Shown: piece by piece, positions 33,285 to 43,243 of the stretch
Layout of the letters: each line of letters opens with the position of its first letter
How positions within the stretch are numbered: the first letter of the stretch is position 1
NCBI GenBank assembly: GCA_045632265.1
Contig: JAZQWG010000001.1
Coordinates: forward strand, 83,665 to 147,664
Direction of reading: 5' to 3'
DNA length: 64,000 nucleotides
Source of the DNA: Scatosoma sp045632265
GTDB taxonomy: Bacteria > Bacillota > Clostridia > Christensenellales > Borkfalkiaceae
The notes under the pieces: model-generated
The model's database searches: none
The model's input: only the letters and a program-made list of their open reading frames with translations
What the model was told of the DNA's origin: nothing
Position numbers and translations under genes: made by a program

Positions 33285-35294
33285 TTGAACAAGAGAACAA
33301 AAACGATAATTTGGATTGTTGTGGCTGCTGTTGCGGTGGCGGCGATTACGTTTCTTATCACTTCCCTTTTGAATCAAGCGGAAGAAATTGCGTATAGCCA
33401 GTTGCTTGAAAAATTAGGTTCAAACAACTACGAAAAAGTAGCTCTTTACGTGGACGGATATAACTGGCAAGCAACCTTCACGTACGCTGACAAGAGCGTG
33501 GACGTGTTTAGCGTAGCAGGCGCGCCCAGCATTTATAACTATACGGACTATATCAATTTCCGCGCTTCTTTGTCGTCGGGTGAACTTGGCGTAGCCGTGC
33601 CTATGGCGAAGGTAATGGTTGAACTCACCGATCCCAACGCAGGCAGCATTTGGTCGAGTATTCTTCCCGTGCTTGGCATTTTGCTTATGGGCGTGTTGTT
33701 CTTCTCGTTGATGCGTGGCGCAACGGGCAGTGCAAATGCCGCAATGAGCATGAACAAGAGCAAAACGCACGTACAAAACAATTTGAAAGTGCGCTTCTCC
33801 GACGTCGCTGGCGCGGAAGAAGAAAAGGAAGAACTTGCGGAAGTTGTAGAATTCTTGCGCAGCCCCAAAAAGTTCTCGGCGCTTGGCGCGCGTATCCCGT
33901 CGGGCGTATTGCTCGTAGGCCCTCCGGGCACGGGTAAAACGTTGTTCGCCAAAGCGGTTGCAGGGGAAGCGGGCGTACCCTTCTTCTCCGTATCCGGTTC
34001 CGACTTCGTAGAAATGTACGTTGGTGTGGGCGCAAAGCGTGTGCGTGAACTTTTCGATATGGCGAAAAAGAACCAACCTTGTATCATCTTCATCGACGAA
34101 ATCGACGCCGTAGGCCGTCGCCGTGGTGCGGGGCTTGGTGGCGGACACGACGAAAGAGAACAAACGCTCAACCAAATCCTTGTACAAATGGACGGCTTTG
34201 AAAGCAACGACGGTATTATCGTTATGGCGGCAACCAACCGTGCGGATATTCTCGACCCTGCACTTCTTCGTCCCGGCCGTTTCGATAGACAAATCAACGT
34301 AAACTTGCCCGACGTAAAGGGGCGTGAACAAATTTTGAAAGTGCACGCAAGAAACAAACCGATGGCGCCCGACGTAAACTTCAAAACGGTTGCTCGTATC
34401 ACGGCTGGCTTTTCGGGTGCGGAACTTGCTAACCTACTCAACGAAGCGGCTATTTTGGCGGCGAGAGCGGGCAAGAATATGATAGGCAATATCGAACTTT
34501 ACGACGGCATCAACAAAGTGTTGATGGGCCCGCAAAAGAAGAGCCGTGTCGTCACCGAAGCGGATAAGCGTTGCACCGCTTACCACGAAGCAGGTCACGC
34601 CGTTCTTGCTTGTCTTTGCAAGCATTGCGATCCCGTTCACGAAGTATCCATTATCCCCCGTGGTAGAGCGGCGGGCTATACGATGACTCGCCCCGAAACG
34701 GACGACAACGACGTATCGTACAACAAACTCATCGACAACATTTGTATGTCGCTTGGCGGACGAGTTGCGGAAGAACTCGTTATCCAAGACGTGACGACGG
34801 GCGCAAGCGCCGATTTGCAACACGTATCCGAGCTTGCTCGCCGTATGGTGACGCAATGGGGTATGAGCGACAAACTTGGGCTTGTAGCTTACGATAGCGA
34901 CCAACCCGTGTTTATGGGTATGGAATACGGCAACCAAAGCCGTGGCGGATATTCGCAAGAAACGGCGGCTACGATTGATGCGGAAATTAGACGTCTTATC
35001 ACGGAAGCGCACGCTCGTGCAACCAAACTTTTGAAAGACAACCGTTCGATTATGGACAACATGTCCCGTGTGCTTGTGGAAAAGGAAACGATTTACACGG
35101 AAGAAGTGGCTATGCTTATGAAAGGCGCAAACTACAAAGAAGTTATTGCGTTTATGGAATCCCGTGAAGGTATGCACCAAGCCAACCCGTTTAGAACGGC
35201 AACCACGCCTTCGGCGGAACATCTCGTAGCGGAACAAACCGAAACGGCGGAAGAACCCGCAAAAGAAGAAACGGCTGATAAGACGGAAGAATAA
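33285..35294 (+). CDS. ftsH: ATP-dependent zinc metalloprotease FtsH
   Basis: 669 residues. Two membrane helices (about 8-28 and 122-142) with a short outside domain between. The AAA+ domain has Walker A GPPGTGKT (212-219), Walker B IIFIDEIDAVG and the arginine-finger SRH region. The zinc protease has HEAGH (about 434-438). Degrades membrane and regulatory proteins. The start is a TTG preceded by AAAGGAG; no in-frame ATG is nearby. The acidic C-terminal tail (EETAEEPAKEETADKTEE) is extended. Confidence 0.96.
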   Translation: MNKRTKTIIWIVVAAVAVAAITFLITSLLNQAEEIAYSQLLEKLGSNNYEKVALYVDGYNWQATFTYADKSVDVFSVAGAPSIYNYTDYINFRASLSSGELGVAVPMAKVMVELTDPNAGSIWSSILPVLGILLMGVLFFSLMRGATGSANAAMSMNKSKTHVQNNLKVRFSDVAGAEEEKEELAEVVEFLRSPKKFSALGARIPSGVLLVGPPGTGKTLFAKAVAGEAGVPFFSVSGSDFVEMYVGVGAKRVRELFDMAKKNQPCIIFIDEIDAVGRRRGAGLGGGHDEREQTLNQILVQMDGFESNDGIIVMAATNRADILDPALLRPGRFDRQINVNLPDVKGREQILKVHARNKPMAPDVNFKTVARITAGFSGAELANLLNEAAILAARAGKNMIGNIELYDGINKVLMGPQKKSRVVTEADKRCTAYHEAGHAVLACLCKHCDPVHEVSIIPRGRAAGYTMTRPETDDNDVSYNKLIDNICMSLGGRVAEELVIQDVTTGASADLQHVSELARRMVTQWGMSDKLGLVAYDSDQPVFMGMEYGNQSRGGYSQETAATIDAEIRRLITEAHARATKLLKDNRSIMDNMSRVLVEKETIYTEEVAMLMKGANYKEVIAFMESREGMHQANPFRTATTPSAEHLVAEQTETAEEPAKEETADKTEE

Positions 35295-35359
35295 TCTTTA
35301 ATAGGCAAAAAACGGAGCTGCAACACAAGCAGCTCTGTTTATTACAAGGAGCAAGGAAA

Positions 35360-36202
35360 ATGAAGAAGGCAAAAGCAAAGAAAGCGCTGGACGTACGCTT
35401 TGAAATGCGAAAAATCCCCCTTTCGCTCATTGATGCGGAAACGGCGATTGACGCTTGGGATAAAAAGGAAATTAAAACGCGCGCGGCGTACTTTTTATTG
35501 AACGGCACGCCCGCCTTTGCCGTCAACGAAGGGGAAAACGGAAGATTTAACCTTTTGGCGGCGGATAGGGATTTTTATGCGGCAAAACTCTCGGGCGCAA
35601 CGCACGTGGACGTGCGCGTGTACAGCTTTTCGGATAAAAACGCGGAAGTTTTTTCGTTGATTGAACGATTGAAAAGCGAGCAGCTGCCCGTTTTAGAAGA
35701 AGCGTATTTGATGAAGCGTTTGGTTGCCGATTGCGATTTAACGCAAGACGACGTCGCTTCCCTTATCGGCGTTTCCCGCCCCGCAGTAGCCAACACCTTG
35801 CGACTTTTAACGCTTTCCCCCGAAGTTTTGGGGCTTATCGAGAGTGGTAAACTCTCGGCTGGCCACGCCCGTGCCTTGGTGCGTGTACCCCAAGAAAAGC
35901 AACTCTCCTTTGCGGAAGAAGCAATCAAAAGAGATTATTCCGTGCGGGAAATGGAACGTGCCGTAAAGGCGTACTTAACCCCCCCTGAAGTTTTGCACCA
36001 AGAAAACCAAGCGAAGGCGGCGGCAAAAAGCGAACAATTAAAGGCGTTTGTCGAACGTATGCGTGGGGTATTCCGCACCAAAGTTTCCCTTATCGGCAAC
36101 GACAAGAAGGGAAGAATTTACATCGATTATTATTCCCCCGAAGATTTGTATCGCTTTGAAGAATTTTTGGACATGATTGAAAGTTTTGATATGGACAGAT
36201 AG
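35360..36202 (+). CDS. degenerate ParB-like protein
   Basis: 280 residues. Central region is clearly ParB/Noc-like: the helix-turn-helix (DLTQDDVASLIGVSRPAVANTLRLLTLS) and the following GKLSAGHARALVRVP. However, the CTP-binding motifs are broken. The position of GERRxxAAK reads ADRDFYAAK (68-76) and the ENLQR position reads ERLKS (102-106). This suggests loss of the CTP-dependent sliding clamp. A C-terminal region (205-280) is unlike the ParB dimer domain, with a basic/aromatic end (KGRIYIDYYSPEDLYRFEEFLDM). GGAG precedes the ATG. No ParA gene is adjacent. Confidence 0.78.
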   Translation: MKKAKAKKALDVRFEMRKIPLSLIDAETAIDAWDKKEIKTRAAYFLLNGTPAFAVNEGENGRFNLLAADRDFYAAKLSGATHVDVRVYSFSDKNAEVFSLIERLKSEQLPVLEEAYLMKRLVADCDLTQDDVASLIGVSRPAVANTLRLLTLSPEVLGLIESGKLSAGHARALVRVPQEKQLSFAEEAIKRDYSVREMERAVKAYLTPPEVLHQENQAKAAAKSEQLKAFVERMRGVFRTKVSLIGNDKKGRIYIDYYSPEDLYRFEEFLDMIESFDMDR

Positions 36203-36259
36203 TAGAAAGGTTTAGAAAATAAACTTTTCGGGTAAAAATATAGTATGGAAAGTTATAAT

Positions 36260-38650
36260 ATGGACAACTTAACGAAAACCAACCTTTTGCCCGTAATCCC
36301 CTTGCGTGGAAAGGTGGCTTTTCCCAACGTAAACGTCATTTTTGAAGTGGGAAGAGAAATGACCTTGAAAGCAGTCAACCGCGCAAGCGCAACGGAAGAC
36401 AAGTTGGTGATGATATGCTCCCAAAAGGTGACGGAAAAGGACGAAATTACCGCCGACGACGTGTACAAGGTTGGGTGCGTAGCGAGAATTAAACAAATTT
36501 CCCAACTCCCCGGCGGCGCTGTAAGAGTGCTGTGCGAGGGGCTTTATCGTGCCAAAGCGCGCGAGATAGGCATTGAAAGCGGCTATTTCTATGCGGTGTG
36601 CGACGAAATGAAAATCGTGCACGGCGACGAGATTTTGGAAGAAGCGTATTTCCGCACGGCAAAAGCGCTCGTCAAAGACGTTTTGGGCGTGGACGGCAAA
36701 TTGCCCAAGGAAATTGCAAGCAAGCTGGAAAGCTGCCGTGATGCGGACGAATATATCAACGTGGCGATTTCGGGCATGCGTGTACGTCTTGAAATCAAAC
36801 AGCAAAGCCTTGAAGAAGGGAACGTCGTTGAGCGTTTGAAGCTGTTTGAACGTTGTTTGAACGACGAGCTTGAAATTTCTAAAATCGAAAAGAAGATTGC
36901 AGGTGCGGTGCGCCAAAGCATCGACAAATCGCAAAAGGAATACTTCCTTCGTGAACAAGTGAAAGCTATTCACACCGAACTTGGCGACGATGGCAAGGAA
37001 GAAGACGAATTCCGTGCAAAGATTGAAGAAAAAGGCTTGCCCAAGGAACTCAAAGAAAAGTGCTTGAAAGAAGTGGACCGCATGGAAAAAATGCAGCCCT
37101 CTTCCCCCGAATACAACGTTATTTCGGGGTACTTGGAACAAGTTTTGTCCCTTCCTTGGACGGAAGAAACGACGGATACCGAGCTTTTGGAAGATTGTAT
37201 TAAAGTGCTCGATAGCGACCATTACGGGCTTGAAAAAATCAAAGAACGTATCACGGAATACTTGGCGGTTTTGAAGCTTACGCAAAGCATGAAAGCCCCC
37301 ATTTTGTGTTTCGTTGGCCCTCCGGGCGTTGGTAAAACGAGCATTGCAAGCTCCATTGCCCGTGCTTTGGGTAGAAAGTTTGTGCGCATGAGCCTTGGCG
37401 GCGTGCGTGACGAAGCGGAAATCCGTGGGCATAGACGCACCTACATCGGCGCAATGCCTGGTAGAATTTTGTACGGCATGAAACATGCGGGCTCGATTAA
37501 CCCCGTATTCTTGCTTGACGAAATTGATAAAATCACGTCCGATATGCACGGCGATCCCGCGGCGGCGCTTTTGGAAGCGCTTGACCCCGAGCAAAACGTC
37601 ACTTTCCGTGATAGATATTTGGAAGCGCCTTACGATTTGAGCAAGGTTATGTTTATCACGACGGCAAACTCGCTTGAAACGATTCCTGCGCCCTTGCGTG
37701 ATAGAATGGAAATTATCGAACTTTCGGGTTATACCTTGGAAGAAAAGGTGGAAATCGCCAAGCGTTATCTCGTGCCCAAACAATTAAAGGCAAACGGGCT
37801 TTTGGACAAGCATGCGGAATTTTCCTACGACGTGCTTCGCTTTGTTATCGAAGGATATACTCGTGAAGCGGGTGTGCGTAGTTTAGAACGCACGGTTGGC
37901 AGTATATGCCGTAAAATCGCCGTAAAACACGCAAAAAACAAGCGTACGGCGAAAGTTAAACTTACCCGTGAAAAGGTGGAAGAAATGCTTGGTGCGCCCC
38001 GTTATACGCTTGATGAAGCGTTGTTGACGGCGCAAGTGGGAGCGGTAAACGGGCTTGCTTGGACGGCTGTTGGCGGCACGACGCTTACGGTGGAAGCAAC
38101 GACGATGGCGGGCAAAGGCGAACTTAAATTGACGGGCAAACTGGGCGAAGTTATGAAGGAATCGGCGCAAGCCGCCCTTTCCTATCTTCGTGCGCATGCG
38201 GAAGAATACGGCATTGCAGCGGAAGCGTTTACGCAAAAGGATTTGCATATACACGTGCCCGAGGGCGCAACGCCTAAAGACGGGCCGAGCGCAGGCATCA
38301 CTATGGCAACGGCTATGTTGTCGGCGTACACGGGCAAAGAAGTGCGTGGTGACGTGGCTATGACGGGCGAAATCACGCTTCGTGGCAAAGTGCTTCCTAT
38401 CGGTGGCTTGAAAGAAAAGGCGCTTGCCGCAAGAAGAGTGGGAATTCAAACGGTAATTATCCCCAAAGGCAACGAAAAAGACTTGGAAGAAATTCCCCAA
38501 AACGTGAAAAAGGACATCCGCTTTGTGGCGGTGGAAAGCGTGGAAGAAGTGTTTGCTTTGGCGCTTTGCGAAGGGGAAAAGAAGACGGGCGTAGCGCGCG
38601 TAGGTGCGGTTTCTAATCGTATTGCGGGCGACGTGCGTTGCGATAAATAA
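36260..38650 (+). CDS. lon: ATP-dependent protease Lon
   Basis: About 796 residues. N-terminal substrate domain (PVIPLRGKVAFPNVNVIFEVGRE), AAA+ domain with Walker A GPPGVGKTS (about 353-361) and VFLLDEIDKI, and the serine-lysine protease domain with Ser in PKDGPSAGITMAT (about 677) and the catalytic Lys near 719 (PIGGLKEKALAA). Degrades misfolded and regulatory proteins. GGAAAG is well placed for ATG 36260; ATG 36245 lacks a ribosome-binding site but cannot be excluded. Followed by engB as in Bacillus. Confidence 0.96.
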   Translation: MDNLTKTNLLPVIPLRGKVAFPNVNVIFEVGREMTLKAVNRASATEDKLVMICSQKVTEKDEITADDVYKVGCVARIKQISQLPGGAVRVLCEGLYRAKAREIGIESGYFYAVCDEMKIVHGDEILEEAYFRTAKALVKDVLGVDGKLPKEIASKLESCRDADEYINVAISGMRVRLEIKQQSLEEGNVVERLKLFERCLNDELEISKIEKKIAGAVRQSIDKSQKEYFLREQVKAIHTELGDDGKEEDEFRAKIEEKGLPKELKEKCLKEVDRMEKMQPSSPEYNVISGYLEQVLSLPWTEETTDTELLEDCIKVLDSDHYGLEKIKERITEYLAVLKLTQSMKAPILCFVGPPGVGKTSIASSIARALGRKFVRMSLGGVRDEAEIRGHRRTYIGAMPGRILYGMKHAGSINPVFLLDEIDKITSDMHGDPAAALLEALDPEQNVTFRDRYLEAPYDLSKVMFITTANSLETIPAPLRDRMEIIELSGYTLEEKVEIAKRYLVPKQLKANGLLDKHAEFSYDVLRFVIEGYTREAGVRSLERTVGSICRKIAVKHAKNKRTAKVKLTREKVEEMLGAPRYTLDEALLTAQVGAVNGLAWTAVGGTTLTVEATTMAGKGELKLTGKLGEVMKESAQAALSYLRAHAEEYGIAAEAFTQKDLHIHVPEGATPKDGPSAGITMATAMLSAYTGKEVRGDVAMTGEITLRGKVLPIGGLKEKALAARRVGIQTVIIPKGNEKDLEEIPQNVKKDIRFVAVESVEEVFALALCEGEKKTGVARVGAVSNRIAGDVRCDK

Positions 38651-38665
38651 GAAAAGGAGGCGGGT

Positions 38666-39337
38666 ATGTACGAGATGAAGGAAAAAGAAGCGGCGCTTGT
38701 GATTAAAAATGCAACGTTTATTACGTCGGCGGCGCGTGCGGAGCAGTTCATTAAACCGCAAAAACCGATGATTGCCGTTTGTGGCAAATCGAACGTGGGA
38801 AAAAGCTCGTTTATCAATATGCTCGCGAACCGCAAAAAACTTGCGAAAACGAGTAGCGAACCGGGTAGAACCCGGCTTGTAAACTATTTCGATTTTGGCG
38901 AATTTATCCTTGCGGACTTGCCTGGCTACGGTTTTGCAAAGGTTTCCAAAGGAGAAAAGGAAAAATGGGCGAAAACTTTGGACGCATTTTTCCGTCACAA
39001 AGAAGAAATCGCGCACGTGTTCATGCTTGTAGACGCTCGACACGATCCCACGGCGGACGACGTGCAAATGATGCAGTTTTTGCACTATCACACCTTGCCT
39101 TTCACGGTAGTTTTGACGAAAGCGGACAAACTTTCCCGCATGAAATTGAAAGAACATATCAAGGCAATCGCCGCCGATTTGTATTTGGGTGTGGAGAACT
39201 TGATTGCAACGAGTTCGGAAACGGGTTATGGCAAAAACGATATTCTCAATAAAATCAGCGTAGTTATCGACACGGCAAGCGAAGAAGCGTACGTCGACGA
39301 AGACGAAGATGAAACGGACGAAGAAACGGAAGAATAA
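38666..39337 (+). CDS. engB: ribosome biogenesis GTPase EngB/YsxC
   Basis: 223 residues. G1 GKSNVGKSSFINML, G2 region PGRTR, G3 DLPGYGFAKV, G4 TKADKL and G5 ATSSETGYG. Helps assemble the 50S subunit. The acidic C-terminal tail (DEDEDETDEETEE) is unusual. AAGGAGG precedes the ATG; the gene follows lon by 15 nt. A good terminator follows. Confidence 0.95.
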   Translation: MYEMKEKEAALVIKNATFITSAARAEQFIKPQKPMIAVCGKSNVGKSSFINMLANRKKLAKTSSEPGRTRLVNYFDFGEFILADLPGYGFAKVSKGEKEKWAKTLDAFFRHKEEIAHVFMLVDARHDPTADDVQMMQFLHYHTLPFTVVLTKADKLSRMKLKEHIKAIAADLYLGVENLIATSSETGYGKNDILNKISVVIDTASEEAYVDEDEDETDEETEE

Positions 39338-39343
39338 AAAAGC

Positions 39344-39374
39344 AAACCGCAAGGTAAACCCTTGCGGTTTTTTT
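39344..39374 (+). terminator. intrinsic terminator after engB
   Basis: Stem AAACCGCAAGG / CCTTGCGGTTT with a 5-nt loop and TTTT. Confidence 0.85.
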
Positions 39375-39448
39375 GCGCCCAAAAACTCATAAAAAGTGCG
39401 CTATCCCCCCAAACTGTATGCGTAAAGTGGCGTAAAGGGGTGGAAAAA

Positions 39449-40828
39449 ATGGAAAATAGTGCGGACAAGAAAGGGTTTATCAAAGGTGCGGCAATCATCG
39501 CCGTCGGCGGCTTTATCGCCAAAATCGTGGGTGCGGTGTATCGAATTCCACTCACCAACCTTATCGGTGGGCACGGGATAGGGCTGTATCAAATGGTGTA
39601 CCCCGTCTATTGTTTGCTTTTGACCATTTCTGCCACGGGTATCCCATCGTCCATCGCTTTTTTGACGGCGGAAAGGATATCCAAAGGTCAAGCCACCCGT
39701 CCTCTTTTCAAAACCGCCATGCACTTGTTTTTATGTATCGGCGGGGCAGGTACGCTTCTAATGGCGATTATCGCCCCCTTTTTGAGTATGGCGCAAGGAA
39801 GCGGGGAAGTGACGGCGGGGTATTTTGCGCTCGCCCCGTCCGTGCTGCTCGTGTCCGCAATTTCCGTGTTTAGGGGGTATTTCCAAGGCAAAAACGATAT
39901 GTTCCCCACCGCCGCAAGCGAAGTGTGCGAACAAGTGGTGAAAGTGGGCGTGGGTTTGCTGTTTGCTTTCCTTTTCCGCTCGAATATCGAAAAAGCGGTG
40001 GTGTTTTTGCTGCTCGCCGTGTCGATATCCGAGCTTTTCGCCCTACTTTTGATGTGCCTTTTTTATAAACGCAAGAAAAAGGTGGAAAAGCAAGCGGAAA
40101 ATGTGGAAAATATGGTAGGCAAAGTTTCCAAACGGCAAATTTTGCGTATGAGTATCCCCGTCACGTTAAGCGCTATGCTTATCCCCCTTTCGTCGCTTGT
40201 TGACAGCGTGCTTGCCGTGCGCCTTTTAAGCAAAAACGGCGTGGACGGGGTGGCATTATACGGGTTGTTTGCGGGCGGGGCGGTGACAATCATCAATTTG
40301 CCCGTGTCCGTTTGTTATGGTATAGCGGCGGCAAGCGTACCAAGCGTGGCAAGGGCGAAAACCGCCGAGTGCGGTGTGCGAAAACGCATCTTTTTTGCGC
40401 TTGGAATCACCGTTCTCGTGGCTGCGCCCACGGCAATTTGTCTATATCTTTTTGCTGCCCCCGCCGTGAAAGTTATATTTAGAAGCTTGCAAGCTGGCGA
40501 GCTTTCCACGCTCATTTCCCTTGTAAAAACGCTGTCGATAAGTGCGCTTACGCTGTCCATGATACAAACCTTGTCGGCGTGTTTGACAGCGCAAGGCAAG
40601 CCAAAATATGCGGCGTTTGCCATGCTTATCGGGGTTGTGACAAAGACGGCAACGTACGTGATATGGCTTTCAAAAACGGAAAATTCCGTTTTTGCGCTCG
40701 CGTGGGCGAGCAATCTTTGTTATTTGATTGCTTTTTTACTCGATTTGATATATAATATAATCGCAAGCAAAAAACGCAAGGAGAAAGCAAATGATAACGG
40801 TAATCGGGTTAGGTGTGACGGTAGGTGA
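39449..40828 (+). CDS. SpoVB/MurJ-like polysaccharide flippase
   Basis: 459 residues with about 14 membrane helices, MOP/MATE superfamily. The start KGFIKGAAIIAVGGFIAKIVGAVYRIPLTNLIG closely follows SpoVB-type flippases; RGYFQGKNDMFPTAASEVCEQV and the repeat-2 start RQILRMSIPVTLSAMLIPLSSLVDS are family landmarks. Likely transports lipid-linked peptidoglycan or a related precursor, perhaps during spore formation. The ATG at 39449 follows AAGGGGTGG; the frame is open 87 nt upstream into the terminator. Overlaps the next gene by 38 nt, as in the Bacillus spoVB-yabN pair. Confidence 0.85.
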   Translation: MENSADKKGFIKGAAIIAVGGFIAKIVGAVYRIPLTNLIGGHGIGLYQMVYPVYCLLLTISATGIPSSIAFLTAERISKGQATRPLFKTAMHLFLCIGGAGTLLMAIIAPFLSMAQGSGEVTAGYFALAPSVLLVSAISVFRGYFQGKNDMFPTAASEVCEQVVKVGVGLLFAFLFRSNIEKAVVFLLLAVSISELFALLLMCLFYKRKKKVEKQAENVENMVGKVSKRQILRMSIPVTLSAMLIPLSSLVDSVLAVRLLSKNGVDGVALYGLFAGGAVTIINLPVSVCYGIAAASVPSVARAKTAECGVRKRIFFALGITVLVAAPTAICLYLFAAPAVKVIFRSLQAGELSTLISLVKTLSISALTLSMIQTLSACLTAQGKPKYAAFAMLIGVVTKTATYVIWLSKTENSVFALAWASNLCYLIAFLLDLIYNIIASKKRKEKANDNGNRVRCDGR

Positions 40829-42224
40829 TTTGACGAAGCGTGGCGAAGAAGCCATTTTGAAAGCGGCGCAAGCGGGCGCGCCTATTTTGGTGCGTACGGC
40901 GTACACTCGTTCCTATCAAAGCGTGCTTGATTTGGGCGTAGAACACGTGTGCTTGGACGACGTGTATGAAAACAGCCGTTCGTTTGCAACGCTTGCCAAA
41001 AATCTCGCCAAAAGAGTGGCTATGGCGGGCGAAAACGCCGTGTACCTTGTGGACGGCGCGGCAACGGAAGATAACTCGGTGAAAGCGCTTTGCAAACGCT
41101 TGCGTGGCAAGGTGGAAATTATCGACGGCGTGTCCAAAGTGACGGCGCTTGTGCGTATGGCGAACTTTCACGCTTGCTCCTACACCGCCCTTTCGGCGTA
41201 CGAACTTTTTGAAAGAGCGAAAAAAGGCGTAATCAATTTGCCCTTGCTCGTGTACGATTTGGACGATAGAGCGCTTGCCAGCGATTGCAAACTCGTGCTT
41301 GGCGATTTATTCGGCGAAGAAGTGCAAACCCGCTACATTTGCGGGGATAAGGTGGTAAAAACCCCTATCTATGCGCTTGATAGACAAAGAAAATACGATT
41401 ACACGTCGGCGGTGGCGATTGAAGAAAGCGACCTTTTGGAAAAGGAAAGATTTAGCCTTGACGATTTGAAAGAAATCATCGTTCGTCTTCGCAAACCCAA
41501 CGGCTGTCCTTGGGATAGAGTGCAAACGTGCGAGAGTATTAAAATGGCGGCGATTGAAGAAGCGTACGAGCTTGTGGACGCTATCGATGCAGGCGACGAC
41601 GAGAAAATTTTGGAAGAAACGGGCGATATTATGTTGCAAGCGGTGTTCCATGCCGTTATGAAAGAAGAAACGGGTGCGTTTAACCTTACCGACGTGTTGA
41701 CGGGTATTTGCAAAAAGCTCATTTCCCGCCATACGCACGTATTTGGCAAGGACAGCGCGGACAATGCAAACGGCGCGCTGAACGTTTGGGAAAAGAACAA
41801 GATGGCGGAAAAGCACCAAACGACGTATGCCGATTCGGTAAACGACGTGCCCAAGTGCTTCCCCGCAGCGTTAAGAGCGCAAAAAGTGGGCAAGCGTGCC
41901 TCGAAAGCGGGTATGGATTTTGCGGACGTCAAGAGTGCGGAAGCAAGATTGCAAGAAGAGATTAAAGAATTCTACGAAGCGTATAACAAGGGCGACAAGG
42001 AAAAGACGGAAAAGGAACTTGGCGACGTGTTGTTTGCGGCTGTAAACGTGGGTAGAAAGGCGGGTTGCGATTGCGAAAAGGCGTTGAAAGAAAGCGTAGA
42101 ACGCTTTGCAAAACGTTTCGAGATTGCGGAAAAGTTGGCGCTTGAAGAACACGAAGACGTGACGAAGTTGAGCGAACAAGAATGGGACGCATATTATCTT
42201 AAAGCCAAGGCAAGTATGCGTTGA
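40791..42224 (+). CDS. YabN-like bifunctional tetrapyrrole-methylase/MazG protein
   Basis: 477 residues. The N-terminal half (1-215) is a tetrapyrrole methylase fold (MITVIGLGVTVGDLTKRGEEAI...). The C-terminal half is MazG nucleoside triphosphate pyrophosphohydrolase with RLRKPNGCPWDRVQTCESI and EEAYELVDAI...EETGDIMLQ (EExxE..ExxD metal motif), followed by a second MazG-like unit (EEIKEFYEAYNKGDKEKTEKELGDVLFA). Typical of Firmicute YabN. AAGGAG lies inside the preceding gene. Confidence 0.9.
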   Translation: MITVIGLGVTVGDLTKRGEEAILKAAQAGAPILVRTAYTRSYQSVLDLGVEHVCLDDVYENSRSFATLAKNLAKRVAMAGENAVYLVDGAATEDNSVKALCKRLRGKVEIIDGVSKVTALVRMANFHACSYTALSAYELFERAKKGVINLPLLVYDLDDRALASDCKLVLGDLFGEEVQTRYICGDKVVKTPIYALDRQRKYDYTSAVAIEESDLLEKERFSLDDLKEIIVRLRKPNGCPWDRVQTCESIKMAAIEEAYELVDAIDAGDDEKILEETGDIMLQAVFHAVMKEETGAFNLTDVLTGICKKLISRHTHVFGKDSADNANGALNVWEKNKMAEKHQTTYADSVNDVPKCFPAALRAQKVGKRASKAGMDFADVKSAEARLQEEIKEFYEAYNKGDKEKTEKELGDVLFAAVNVGRKAGCDCEKALKESVERFAKRFEIAEKLALEEHEDVTKLSEQEWDAYYLKAKASMR

Positions 42225-42246
42225 AAATAAAAACAAGGGGGCAGGT

Positions 42247-43188
42247 ATGCGTTTAGAAAAGATACATATAGGCGATTTAACCATAGAAAACAACGTATTT
42301 CTTGCGCCTTTGGCTGGATATACCAACTATCCTTTTCGCCGTTTAGCCAAAACGTATGGGGCGGGGCTTTGCTATACGGAAATGGTGAGCGCAAAGGGCT
42401 TAAAGTACGGCAATGAGAACACGGAAAGCTTGCTTTACACGGACGAGCACGAAGGGATTACGGCGGCGCAAATTTTTGGCAACGATCCTGAAATTATGCG
42501 TGCGGCGTGCGAGAATCCCGTGCTTGCGCCCTTCCCTATCGTGGATATCAATATGGGCTGTCCCGTGCCGAAAATCTACAAAAACGGGGAAGGTAGCGCC
42601 TTGCTTGAAAACCCCGCTTTGGCGGAAAAAATCGTGCAAGAATGTGTGAAAAGCGGCAAGATAATCACTATTAAGTGCCGTATTGGGGTGGATAACGAGC
42701 ATATTATCACGACGGAATTCGTCAAGCGCATGGAAGGCGCGGGCGCAAGCCTTGTCACCGTGCACGGACGGACGAAAGACAAGGTGTATGCGGGCGAAGT
42801 CAATTATAAAGAGATAGCGGCGGCGAAAAAAGCCGTAAAAATCCCCGTGATTGCCAACGGCGGCGTGTTTTCCAACGCCGATGCGGAAAAACTCATCAAT
42901 GAAACGGGCGCGGACGGGGTTATGGTTGCTCGCGCGGCGTTGTTCGATCCGCAAATTTTTGCCGAGCTTACGGGCAAAGAACGAGAAGGCAAGTTTGCCA
43001 TGTTTGAAAAACAGCTTGCGTGGACGGAAGAACGCTTTGACGAGCATTTTACCACGGTTTTCATGCGCAAAATGGCGGCGTTTTACGTGAAAGGCGAGCG
43101 TGGCGCGGCGGCGTACAAGGATAGATTGTTCTCTTCGCAATCCCCCGCCGAAATTTTGGCTATTGCCCGTGAGATGTGGCAAAAATAA
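42247..43188 (+). CDS. dus: tRNA-dihydrouridine synthase
   Basis: 313 residues. FMN TIM barrel: FLAPLAGYTNYPFRRLAK at the start, catalytic Cys105 in DINMGCPVPKI, and HGRTKDKVYAG and IPVIANGGVF further on. DusB-like. Reduces uridines in tRNA. AAGGGGGC precedes the ATG. It lies 22 nt after the YabN-like gene and is probably co-transcribed. Confidence 0.93.
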   Translation: MRLEKIHIGDLTIENNVFLAPLAGYTNYPFRRLAKTYGAGLCYTEMVSAKGLKYGNENTESLLYTDEHEGITAAQIFGNDPEIMRAACENPVLAPFPIVDINMGCPVPKIYKNGEGSALLENPALAEKIVQECVKSGKIITIKCRIGVDNEHIITTEFVKRMEGAGASLVTVHGRTKDKVYAGEVNYKEIAAAKKAVKIPVIANGGVFSNADAEKLINETGADGVMVARAALFDPQIFAELTGKEREGKFAMFEKQLAWTEERFDEHFTTVFMRKMAAFYVKGERGAAAYKDRLFSSQSPAEILAIAREMWQK

Positions 43189-43243
43189 CCACTTTTCCCA
43201 TAAAAATCGGGTTTAGCTGTGGCGTAAATTGCCGTATAGGGTA

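Noticed and set aside
36269..39382. Long antisense frames opposite lon and engB (about 500 codons each)
   Set aside because: Their products are His/Arg/Phe-rich low-complexity sequence with no ribosome-binding site, mirrors of the coding strand.
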